Source of the DNA: an uncultured Chitinophagales bacterium
Lineage (GTDB): Bacteria; Bacteroidota; Bacteroidia; Chitinophagales; Chitinophagaceae
Direction: 5' to 3'
Assembly (NCBI GenBank): GCA_946886475.1
Contig: CAMPIQ010000070.1
Span: 1-17,890 of the forward strand
DNA length: 17,890 nucleotides
Below the pieces are notes generated by a model that worked only from the letters and a program-made list of their open reading frames with translations, was not told the DNA's origin and ran no database searches. How positions within the stretch are numbered: position 1 is the stretch's first letter; each line of letters begins with the position of its first letter. This document shows positions 7,115 to 13,818 of this stretch, piece by piece. The translations under genes were made by a program, and so were the position numbers.

Positions 7115-7836
7115 ATGAGAACCGTATCATAAAATGTCTGGTTGTTGATGATGAACCACCTGCGCGGGAGATCATTTCCAGGTATATATCCAATGTTCCC
7201 ATGTTGCAACTGGCAGGAGAATGTAGTAATGCCATTCAGGCCATGAGTTTTCTGCAGGATCATACGGTTGACCTTTTATTCCTTGATATAAGAATGCCTC
7301 AGCTGAATGGTAATGATCTGCTCAAGATCCTCAAACAACCACCCAGGGTGATCTTAACCACGGCATATGCAGAATATGCTTTGGAAGGTTATGATCTTGA
7401 TGTATCCGATTATCTTTTAAAGCCCGTGCAGTTTGAAAGGTTTTTAAAAGCAGTTCTCAAGGCAACGCAACATGTTCAAATATCAGAACCGGTTACGCCA
7501 TCCGCTGATGTAAGCCAGGAAGCCTTTGCCTATTTCCGGGCAGACAGAAAAATGGTTAAGCTCATGCTTAAGGACATCCTTTATATAGAAAGCATGAAGG
7601 ATTATATCAAGGTGTTTACAAAAGACCAGGTGATCATTACCAAACAATCCATTACTTCGGTTGAAGCTATGTTGCCAAAACATCTTTTTATCAGAACACA
7701 CCGTTCTTTCATAGTAGCCATTCATTCAATTAGATCTTTCACCAGCGAATTAATTGAAATAGCTGGTGTTGAGATCCCTATCGGTAAATTATTCAGGAAT
7801 GAAGTACTGAAGAATATCAGTCTCCCTGTTAAATAA
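7111..7836 (+). CDS. LytTR-family DNA-binding response regulator
   Basis: 241 aa. The receiver domain is at about 6-120: acidic pocket D13-D14-E15, phospho-acceptor D59 in LFLDIRMP, T83/T84 and K104 in YLLKPV. The LytTR DNA-binding domain is at about 140-236, with the typical ILYIESMKDYIKVF segment, the KQSITSVEAMLP helix and the RTHRSFIV motif. It is the likely partner of the overlapping kinase gene. LytTR proteins bind direct repeats spaced about two helical turns, often near genes for envelope or secreted products. A 10-bp direct repeat with a 21-bp pitch occurs downstream at 10645-10675; a link to this regulator is only inferred. The next gene in the same direction, 279 bp further on, encodes a large outer-membrane barrel. 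Confidence 0.95.
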   Translation: MNENRIIKCLVVDDEPPAREIISRYISNVPMLQLAGECSNAIQAMSFLQDHTVDLLFLDIRMPQLNGNDLLKILKQPPRVILTTAYAEYALEGYDLDVSDYLLKPVQFERFLKAVLKATQHVQISEPVTPSADVSQEAFAYFRADRKMVKLMLKDILYIESMKDYIKVFTKDQVIITKQSITSVEAMLPKHLFIRTHRSFIVAIHSIRSFTSELIEIAGVEIPIGKLFRNEVLKNISLPVK

Positions 7837-8064
7837 ATTCAGGTAAAAAGTAGTTGAATGCTCTAACCAGCAGGCATCTTTCTATTAAGTACATGTTTTC
7901 TTTCTTCTGTTCCGTTTAGCCCTCAATGGATATCTATGCCGGGTTTAACTCCAATCTCCTGTTCACTTATTCTGTTTAAAGCCCCGAACTGTTACCAATC
8001 ATTTGCCGTTCATACCTCCATCCCAACATTCTTCCTTTTATAAAAATATAGGATGAGGGGACCT

Positions 8065-8097
8065 GGAAATTTTCCAAATTACGACACATTTCGTAAT
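8065..8097. promoter_or_regulatory. Two small hairpins before the barrel gene
   Basis: GGAAATTTTCC (8065-8075) is a short palindrome. ATTACGA (8078-8084), loop CACATT, TCGTAAT (8091-8097) is a perfect 7-bp inverted repeat. They lie 19-51 nt before the ATG at 8116 and may be an operator or a 5'-UTR structure. No T-run follows. Confidence 0.35.
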
Positions 8098-8115
8098 AAT
8101 ATTCATAACAGCGAT

Positions 8116-10554
8116 ATGAAAAAGATTTATTTGCTTTCTATGTTCCTGATTTTACAAGCAGCAACACTGGTTGTTTTTTCCCAGGCTTCCAGGTCTGGTT
8201 TGGCCGGTTCGGTAAATGAAGGCGCTACTCAAAAGCCAATGCAATTTGTTACGGTTGAATTACTGAGAAACAATCAAACTATTAAAACGGTTTACACCAA
8301 TGATAAAGGGAGGTTCAGCATGTCGGCTATTGATACGGGCCGTTATCAATTGGTGATATCCCATACCGGTTTTGCAGAGGTGCAGAAGGATATTGTGATC
8401 ACTGAAGTGAAAAACATGGAACTGGAAGCAATACAATTACTGCCTGCAGCTGCGGCAATGGAAGGTGTAGTGGTAAAGACGAGAAAGCCATTGATAGAGC
8501 AAACCGACGATAAGATCGTATTCAATGTTGAAAATGACCCGGCTACAAAAACGGAGACCGCAATAGATATCCTGCGCAAAACACCATTTGTAAGCGTTGA
8601 CGGTGAGGATAACATTACAGTGAATGGTCAAAGTAATTTTAAGGTTTTGCTCAACGGCAGGGAAACTGCGATGTTTGCGCAAAATGTAAAAGATGCATTG
8701 AAAGGATTTCCCGGGGCACTGATCACAAAGATTGAGGTCATAACTTCTCCTTCGGCAAAGTATGATGCGGAAGGCGTGGGTGGGGTGATCAATATCATTA
8801 CCAGGAAAAAACTAGTTGGTTATAATGGATCTGTCAATACCTATTACAGCAGTATTGGATGGAAAAACCTCAATGCCAATTTCAGCGCCAAATTTGGAAA
8901 GCTTGGGGTTACCATTTATTATGGTGCCAATGGTGCCAGCAGGGTACCTGGTGTTTCAAAAATGGAAACCATTCCTTTTGTTCCTTCTTATTTCAGCAGG
9001 CGCACGCTGCAGGGTACAAGGGAAATGACCAATTTCTGGAATTTTGGAAATGGTGAGGTTAGTTATGAAGTGGATTCGCTTAACACACTAAGCTTTTATG
9101 GGAATCTGAGTGGCGGCAGAAGTACTGTGCTTTTCGACCAGACCATTACCACCTTATTTGCTTCAGGGGAAGATTCGGTAAGCTATTACGATCTGAAAAG
9201 CCGGAATGAACATCCTACTAAAACGGTTGGTGCAGATTATATCAGGAAATTCAGCAGGCATAAAGAAGAAGAATTCAGTATCCGTTTCAATGGTGAGTTT
9301 GGAAACAGTAACACCTTCCTCAATAGTTTTATGGATAACCCGGTTGAGAACGACAGGTATGTAATAAACAACAGCGTAGCCAGGAACAGGCAGTACACTA
9401 TTCAGTCCGATTATATTTATCCGATGCAGAAAGGACGCAAACTGGAAGTTGGAATAAAAGGTATCATGAGAAGGGCTACATCAGATTTTGAAAGCAGGAT
9501 GCGCGCCACAAACCTCGAAGATTATGAATTAAATACAGACAATACTGATTATTTCCGGTATAATCAGGATGTATACAGTGCATATGGCAGTTATGTTTTC
9601 AAGCTAAAGAAAACATCCTTCCGTCTTGGTGCAAGAATGGAGCATACGGAGATCGATGGAAATTTTGTTACCGCAAAAACAAAGGTAGACCAGGCTTATA
9701 CCAACCTCCTGCCAAATATTCAGACTACAACGAAGTTCAATAACAGTTTCACACTGGTGGTAACCTATAGCGACAGGCTGCAACGTCCATACATATGGGA
9801 TCTTAATCCTTTTAAAAACAACAATGATCCCAGGTTTATCAGTTATGGAAATCCGGACCTGGATCCCCAGGTAATTCATAGTCTTTCCTTTCAAACCAGG
9901 TATATGAAAGGGGCAAGTTTTGCGGGTATTACATTTTCAGGCTCTTACAGTAACAACATGATCGTACGGTATTCTGCATTCGATGCCGTTAATGGAATTA
10001 CCAGCACAACCAGCGCTAACCTGGGTGAAGAAATTGTTATAGGGGCACAGGGAAATGTAAGTACAAAGATCAATCCCGACTGGAGTGTATTTATCAATGG
10101 AAGCATTCGTTATAATGATATCCAGAATAAATTAGATCCTTCACAAAAGAATAGTGGATTTGGAGGCAACGCCAACCTCAATACCAGTTATTCAATCAGT
10201 AAAAAATTTACCGCAAGTGGTTATGCCGGATTTTACCGAAATGGCGTAAGTATTCAAACCAGTTATCCGCTGAATATCTGGTATGGATTGAGTGCAGGCT
10301 ATAAATTCTTCAGTGAAAAGGTTACCGTATCCATAGGCCTGGCCAATTTTATTGAAAAGGAAAGAAAATGGCAGTTAAAAACTGTTGATCCCGTTTTTCA
10401 ATACACAAGTACTACCATCATGCCGTATAGAGGAATATCTTTTAGCCTGTCCTGGAATTTTGGAAAGCTTAAAGAAAATGTGAGTAAGAAAAAAGGTGTT
10501 ACCAACGATGATCTGATAGGAGGTGGAAGCAATACGGGTGGAACAGGAAATTAA
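8116..10554 (+). CDS. TonB-receptor-like outer-membrane protein (carboxypeptidase-regulatory-like domain, plug, OMP_b-brl_3 barrel)
   Basis: 812 aa from the ATG at 8116 (MKKIYLLSMF), which begins a clear signal peptide ending VVFSQA; an in-frame ATG at 8053 would add 21 residues without signal character. Residues 27-108 form a carboxypeptidase-regulatory-like beta-sandwich (GSVNEGATQKPMQFVTVELL; TNDKGRFSMSAIDTGRYQLV). The plug-like region follows at about 115-232 (ETAIDILRKTPFVSVDGED; ITKIEVITSPSAKYDAEG; GGVINIITRK). The rest is a long barrel with aromatic amphipathic strands and a DRLQRPYIWDLNPF motif at about residues 555-568, common in this family. It ends in a strand (GISFSLSWNFGK) plus a Lys/Gly/Asn tail of about 30 residues. 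No SusD partner follows, so it is not an ordinary SusCD pair. It probably moves or senses a ligand at the outer membrane; the ligand is unknown. The LytS/LytTR pair directly upstream may control it. Confidence 0.93.
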   Translation: MKKIYLLSMFLILQAATLVVFSQASRSGLAGSVNEGATQKPMQFVTVELLRNNQTIKTVYTNDKGRFSMSAIDTGRYQLVISHTGFAEVQKDIVITEVKNMELEAIQLLPAAAAMEGVVVKTRKPLIEQTDDKIVFNVENDPATKTETAIDILRKTPFVSVDGEDNITVNGQSNFKVLLNGRETAMFAQNVKDALKGFPGALITKIEVITSPSAKYDAEGVGGVINIITRKKLVGYNGSVNTYYSSIGWKNLNANFSAKFGKLGVTIYYGANGASRVPGVSKMETIPFVPSYFSRRTLQGTREMTNFWNFGNGEVSYEVDSLNTLSFYGNLSGGRSTVLFDQTITTLFASGEDSVSYYDLKSRNEHPTKTVGADYIRKFSRHKEEEFSIRFNGEFGNSNTFLNSFMDNPVENDRYVINNSVARNRQYTIQSDYIYPMQKGRKLEVGIKGIMRRATSDFESRMRATNLEDYELNTDNTDYFRYNQDVYSAYGSYVFKLKKTSFRLGARMEHTEIDGNFVTAKTKVDQAYTNLLPNIQTTTKFNNSFTLVVTYSDRLQRPYIWDLNPFKNNNDPRFISYGNPDLDPQVIHSLSFQTRYMKGASFAGITFSGSYSNNMIVRYSAFDAVNGITSTTSANLGEEIVIGAQGNVSTKINPDWSVFINGSIRYNDIQNKLDPSQKNSGFGGNANLNTSYSISKKFTASGYAGFYRNGVSIQTSYPLNIWYGLSAGYKFFSEKVTVSIGLANFIEKERKWQLKTVDPVFQYTSTTIMPYRGISFSLSWNFGKLKENVSKKKGVTNDDLIGGGSNTGGTGN

Positions 10555-10644
10555 GAATTATCAGTCAAACAGGCATCATCTAAAACCACTGCCTCCTGTA
10601 AAAATATAAATGGACCTGAATACGAACCGCATCCATCTCCTGCC

Positions 10645-10675
10645 GTTTTCATCTAAGAAAAGATAGTTTTCATCT
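10645..10675 (+). promoter_or_regulatory. 10-bp direct repeat at 21-bp pitch, LytTR-operator-like
   Basis: GTTTTCATCT occurs at 10645-10654 and again at 10666-10675, exactly 21 bp apart. LytTR regulators (for example AgrA, AlgR) are known to bind two direct repeats about 9 bp long with 12-13 bp between them, which gives this pitch. An overlapping hairpin AAAAGAT/ATCTTTT (10658-10678) is an alternative reading. The repeat is 115 bp upstream of the Trp-rich small ORF and downstream of the barrel gene. Confidence 0.4.
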
Positions 10676-10789
10676 TTTGTTATCAGTGAGTGAACAAAAT
10701 GAGCGGGGAAATGCTTTAGATTTATGATGTGCTTCTTAGTTTTACAGTAAACGAAATACGCCCGCACCCGTCAAATCTAAAACATCACC

Positions 10790-10918
10790 ATGGACACTCA
10801 AATAGTTAACTGGGAAATGAGTCTGGGATCCGAAACCAATTCAATGGCGAAAGAAGAGCTGGCCACATGGCCCTCGGAGCCTTATACGCTTGATTGGAAT
10901 GCTATTAACTGGAATTGA
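10790..10918 (+). CDS. Tryptophan-rich 42-codon small ORF
   Basis: 42 aa from ATG 10790 to TGA 10916-10918. It begins MDTQIVNWEMSLGSE and ends in PYTLDWNAINWN. It is acidic and holds four Trp (residues 8, 27, 36, 41). Three of them sit in a recurring pattern of hydrophobic-[N/D]-W-[E/N]: VNWE, LDWN, INWN. There is no signal peptide or membrane segment. The A-rich leader before ATG and roughly balanced third-position GC fit a real gene, but the length makes chance possible. It could be a small functional peptide, a peptide precursor whose modifying enzymes lie elsewhere, or a leader peptide, since hairpins overlap its stop codon. No modifying enzyme (radical SAM, ATP-grasp, LanM-like) is in this window. 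Confidence 0.45.
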   Translation: MDTQIVNWEMSLGSETNSMAKEELATWPSEPYTLDWNAINWN

Positions 10919-10971
10919 TTCGGTAATCCTGAATCAATTTATTGAATGCTGAAATTCTTTCCTATTCAGGA
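10913..10971 (+). other. Two mutually exclusive hairpins at the small-ORF stop
   Basis: Hairpin A: AATTGATTC (10913-10921) pairs with GAATCAATT (10931-10939), 9 bp with a 9-nt loop; its 5' arm contains the TGA stop. Hairpin B: TCCTGAAT (10927-10934) pairs with ATTCAGGA (10964-10971), 8 bp. They share 10931-10934, so only one can form. A terminating ribosome would mask arm A and favour B, the logic of an attenuator, but no U-tract follows either stem. Confidence 0.4.
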
Positions 10972-11531
10972 AGTATCAATCAAACAATGGTATTGTATGT
11001 AAATCAATCCGGTTCCCTGGATAGGTCATTCTATTCTTTGATTCCGGCGAGGTTTAATTAGTGAACTACCGGCAGCTACCTTACTAAAACGTAAATCTAC
11101 CCACTTCTTTTCTCGTATACTTCCTAAAATTATGCGCCCATTTCAGTAAAATCCATAAGCCGGAAATTGGTCAAAACTGCTATTGTTTACAGGTGCAGTT
11201 AGAAATAGTTTTGTACCAGAAGTTGATTGATAAAATTCAATCAGTCCGATATCCAAAAAAACCGTCCAGTAAGTTTTTGTTAAATCCAAATCCAAAGGAA
11301 AACCATTACTAATCCAATATCAGTCAACTTCTTCTTTTTTTAATCCAATTCCTGACGATCCATATCCTGATTAGCCGCCTCGTGTAAAATCCACCCCCTG
11401 AAAGCCGTTGCTAATCCTTAGAAAGGAGTAGTAAATGAACCACCGTAATTGATATGGTGACGACCTGAACATGTGATTGTTTTCGCTGTTTATGTCGGTC
11501 ATTGAAACTCAAACCTCAAATGCTTTGACCT
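10972..11531. other. Non-coding stretch before the receiver-domain gene
   Basis: About 560 bases with no convincing gene. It contains a long imperfect hairpin (11167-11219) with a second hairpin beside it (11224-11243). It also holds a cluster of six exact AATCCA hexamers at 11150, 11283, 11289, 11311, 11342 and 11388, close to GATCCA (11358) and TATCCA (11250). The promoter of the 11532 gene should lie towards its right end; no clear -33/-7 pair was found. Confidence 0.5.
11167..11245. ncRNA. Candidate structured RNA: two adjacent hairpins
   Basis: Hairpin 1: TTGGT (11167-11171) pairs with ACCAG (11215-11219, one G-U). CAAAACT (11172-11178) pairs with AGTTTTG (11207-11213), and ATT (11182-11184) pairs with AAT (11204-11206). 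That gives about 15 pairs with a 1-nt and a 3-nt bulge. Hairpin 2: TGATTGA (11224-11230) pairs with TCAATCA (11237-11243), 7 bp with a 6-nt loop. They stand four bases apart in a gene-free region. Strand and function are unknown. Confidence 0.35.
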
Positions 11532-11954
11532 ATGTGCGCAATGAATGAAGCCAAAAGGATCATGGTCATAGATGACGACATTGACCTGTTGATGCTGTTG
11601 GAAAGAAGCCTCCAGAAACATGGCTATCTTATTGAAACAGCTGCCAGTTTGCAGGAAGCAGAAGAAATCATTCCTGCTTTTATTCCTGACATTGTTCTCC
11701 TCGATATTAATGTAAGAGGGGATGATGGCAGAAAACTTTGCTGGAAACTTAAAAATTCTCCCATACTAACCAATCCAAAAGTGATCCTCATGTCGGGGTA
11801 TGACCTCAATACCGGCCGGGCATTTTTATTCGGGGCCGACGACCTGGTGGTGAAACCTTTCCAGATAGAATACCTCCTGCACCGGATGGATCTGCATATG
11901 CAGGTGGCCGGTAAAGAAAATATCGGACTGGAAGGAAGGAATGAAGCGTATTGA
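11532..11954 (+). CDS. Single-domain response regulator (receiver only)
   Basis: 140 aa from ATG 11532; a second ATG at 11541 (MNEAKRIMVIDDD) is an equally good start and removes only MCA. The protein is one receiver domain: acidic triad D14-D15-D16, phospho-acceptor D58 in IVLLDINVRGDDG, S88 in LMSGYD and K108 in LVVKPF. All catalytic residues for phosphotransfer are present. There is no output domain; the remaining 20 residues are a short tail. Such stand-alone receivers act as phosphorelay intermediates or through protein contacts, or on hybrid kinases encoded elsewhere. No kinase is adjacent; the nearest is the LytS-type kinase more than 4 kb upstream, which already has a partner. The gene converges with the minus-strand gene at 12034. 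Confidence 0.92.
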   Translation: MCAMNEAKRIMVIDDDIDLLMLLERSLQKHGYLIETAASLQEAEEIIPAFIPDIVLLDINVRGDDGRKLCWKLKNSPILTNPKVILMSGYDLNTGRAFLFGADDLVVKPFQIEYLLHRMDLHMQVAGKENIGLEGRNEAY

Positions 11955-11991
11955 ATGGGATAAAGAAATTTTATCTGCAGTCAATACTCAA

Positions 11992-12035
11992 ATTTCAAAT
12001 AACAGATATTATTTGAGATGCCGGCGTCTCGTTTT
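11992..12035 (+). terminator. Terminator region with overlapping alternative hairpin
   Basis: GAGATG (12015-12020), loop CCGG, CGTCTC (12025-12030, one G-U pair), then GTTTT: a short terminator after the receiver gene. An upstream hairpin, TCAAATAA/TTATTTGA (11995-12002 and 12009-12016, extendable to 11992/12019), shares bases with its 5' arm, so the two exclude each other. The T-run overlaps the stop codon of the converging gene. Confidence 0.55.
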
Positions 12036-12384
12036 ATTCAAGTTCCGCCTTGCTCACATACCTTTTAAAATAATAATGATAAACTACGGTGTTGCCCGTC
12101 AATACCGGAAAGGCATTTACAATGGTCCAGCCCTGGGCACCTAAATAGTTAAGCGCATCAACCACACCATTGAATTTAGCCAGCTTTCCGGCTTCGTCTC
12201 TCATGCGGTTATCCTGGAAAAGTTTACGTGATTCGCCAAAATCCACATCAATGGTCACTTTCGTACTCAGCAATCTTGGGGTGGCGGTAAGTTTACAATA
12301 CTGTTCAACCCTGGAAGTATCTGATTGTGCATTTACCAGTTGAAATGTAAATATAAGGGCAATGCAAACGATTATTTTTTTCAT
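12034..12384 (-). CDS. Small secreted protein, unknown function
   Basis: 116 aa. Signal peptide MKKIIVCIALIFTFQLVNAQ. The mature part begins SDTSRVEQYCKLTATPRLLSTKVTIDVD, includes a charged middle (GESRKLFQDNRMRDEAGKLA) and a C-terminal segment with ALNYLGAQGWTIVNAFPV and YHYYFKRYV. The 'LGAQGWxxVNA ... YYFKR' pattern resembles small one-domain proteins (DUF4177-like in style) that form a two-strand/helix fold, but this is only a likeness. Secreted proteins with this ending are frequent in Chitinophagaceae-type genomes. The gene converges with the receiver-domain gene and is divergent from the small membrane peptide at 12648. A 7-bp inverted repeat TTCCATT/AATGGAA (12445-12463) lies about 60-80 bp upstream of its start and could be an operator. 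Confidence 0.8.
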   Translation of the reverse strand: MKKIIVCIALIFTFQLVNAQSDTSRVEQYCKLTATPRLLSTKVTIDVDFGESRKLFQDNRMRDEAGKLAKFNGVVDALNYLGAQGWTIVNAFPVLTGNTVVYHYYFKRYVSKAELE

Positions 12385-12647
12385 ACCTGTATATTTAATT
12401 GCCAGTGAAAATATTTATAGTAATTAAAAGATGAAGTTAAATGGTTCCATTCTTCAAATGGAATGTTCCTGATCCGGTGGTAACCGCGCTTTACACCATA
12501 GTTGTTCGTGACATCACTTAGAATTTCCCCCGCTTTCCTTACGTACAACTGTGTATTTTGAAATGATTTTTTTCGTTTTGCTTTCTTCTGTGCATCAGGC
12601 TTATTAATTTGTTATCCGTACCTCATCGCTAACTAAAACACAACCCT

Positions 12648-12779
12648 ATGAAACGCATCGTTAACCTTTATTACCACAACCCTGTTGTGGCGCTCATTGT
12701 AAACAGCATAGCATTTTTTGCCTGGGCTTTTACCATCATCCTGATCATTACCATCATGGCCGTTGCTTTTACTTCTTAA
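12648..12779 (+). CDS. 43-aa single-pass membrane peptide
   Basis: A short ORF from ATG 12648 to TAA 12777-12779. It begins MKRIVNLYYHNPVVALIV and continues with an almost uninterrupted hydrophobic stretch to the C-terminus, residues 13-42, including FFAWAF and IILIITIMAV. The basic N-terminus and long hydrophobic segment predict one inner-membrane helix. The A-rich, C-rich leader without Shine-Dalgarno fits other genes here, and a terminator-like hairpin starts 22 bp after the stop, which supports a real transcription unit. Function unknown; small membrane proteins often modulate larger membrane complexes, but no partner is evident. Confidence 0.6.
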   Translation: MKRIVNLYYHNPVVALIVNSIAFFAWAFTIILIITIMAVAFTS

Positions 12780-12800
12780 GCTGATCCGCGTTCATGTTCC

Positions 12801-12840
12801 AGCCAGTGAAAGGGAGACGCACCTTTTCATTGGCTTTTCT
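12801..12840 (+). terminator. Rho-independent terminator
   Basis: AGCCAGTGAAAGG (12801-12813) pairs with CCTTTTCATTGGCT (12822-12835), 13 pairs with one G-U and one bulged base. It is followed by TTTTC. It closes the unit of the small membrane peptide. Confidence 0.7.
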
Positions 12841-12867
12841 TACTCCAGGGGTTAAAATCCCATTTTC

Positions 12868-12883
12868 CCTGCCTGCAGGCAGG
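12868..12883. repeat. 16-bp perfect palindrome
   Basis: CCTGCCTGCAGGCAGG is a perfect GC-rich palindrome in AT-rich intergenic DNA, made of two inverted CCTGCC units. It could be a dispersed repeat or a binding site. Only one copy is in this window. Confidence 0.5.
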
Positions 12884-12967
12884 ATCCCAATCTTGTGAAC
12901 TTTCTAACAGCTTTACTTCCTAACTTTCATTTGGAACCTGGTGCTGAACCAGGTAAAAATAATCAAG

Positions 12968-13603
12968 ATGAAAAAGCTGATAGTACTCCTGTTTTTAGCC
13001 GCCACATTTACTTCCGATGCCCAAACATTAAAAGAACTTTTATACAGCGGCAAATTGAAAAAAGATTCCAGTGCGGTGATAAGAAAGACTGATGACCTTT
13101 CAACAAAGATCGATACCGTCCAGAAGAAGGAACCATTAACACAGGCCGTTACTAAAAAGGAATCAGCCGTTGATTCTGCTGTAAAAGTTGTTACTCCCAA
13201 AACCAATTCGGTTACGGAAGAGGTGAAAGAGACGGTTGAAGAAGCTGATGTAAATGAATCTGTTGAAGAGGAAGCCGTAGTTGTTGAAAAGGCAGCCCCG
13301 GTTAAGAGTAACACCAAATTGTGGAAGGAATATACAGACTCACTGACAAGCAGTTTAAAGGAATTTTTATCTTCTAAAAAGATCAAAAAGGATACTTATT
13401 TTTTCCTTGTTGAATATGAGATTGATGAAAATGCACAGGTGAGTGTGACCAGGGTTACACTTAATCCCGAAAATGAATTACTCCTTAACACGGTAAGAGA
13501 GCGGATCTTAACCAGTCCTCCTGTTCTTAATGTGGCACTGGATAGCGCCGGACAGCCAAGGAAGGTGAAAAGGCGGCAGAGCTTTAGTGTGGTGAAGGAT
13601 TGA
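12968..13603 (+). CDS. Secreted protein with Lys/Glu/Val-rich linker and TonB-C-like end
   Basis: 211 aa from ATG 12968 (MKKLIVLLFL), picked because it begins the signal peptide (cleavage near SDAQ); an in-frame ATG at 12941 would add nine residues before it. Residues 19-115 are low-complexity and charged, rich in Lys, Glu, Val, Thr and Ser (KKESAVDSAVKVV, EEVKETVEEADVNESVEEEA). Residues 118-135 look helical. The last 65 residues (FFLVEYEIDENAQVSVTRV, then TVRERILTSPPVLNVALDSAGQPRKV and the strand SFSVV) follow the order of a TonB C-terminal domain: strand, strand, helix, PP, strand. That is inference from pattern only. Unlike TonB it has a cleavable signal peptide in place of a membrane anchor. 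Function unknown; a periplasmic partner is plausible. Confidence 0.78.
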   Translation: MKKLIVLLFLAATFTSDAQTLKELLYSGKLKKDSSAVIRKTDDLSTKIDTVQKKEPLTQAVTKKESAVDSAVKVVTPKTNSVTEEVKETVEEADVNESVEEEAVVVEKAAPVKSNTKLWKEYTDSLTSSLKEFLSSKKIKKDTYFFLVEYEIDENAQVSVTRVTLNPENELLLNTVRERILTSPPVLNVALDSAGQPRKVKRRQSFSVVKD

Positions 13604-13818
13604 ATGGCTGGTTGATAGGTTTACGAATTGACAGGACCCATACGTTTTATTGCGGGCGGTATTACCATTTTCACCATTGCGAGATCTAAGATGTGATTAT
13701 ACAGATAAAGGTTAGTGTATATGTTGACAAGCAGATTGGTTGACATGGAAGACCTGATATGTAGACAAGATATTAACTTGCCGTCTCGTTAACTCATCAA
13801 CCTACAACATATCACACC

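Noticed and set aside
6778..7263. 161-aa open frame on the minus strand across the kinase/regulator junction
   Set aside because: Both plus-strand genes there have intact catalytic motifs and an ATGA overlap; the antisense product is a shadow.
10987..11061. 24-codon ORF starting MVLYVNQSG
   Set aside because: Too short, no repeat or motif, and no transcript signal; kept out as chance.
13723..13767. GTTGACA at 13723 and 13739 and GTAGACA at 13761
   Set aside because: Spacings (16 and 22 bp) are uneven and the motif is short; not convincing as an operator or CRISPR-like array.
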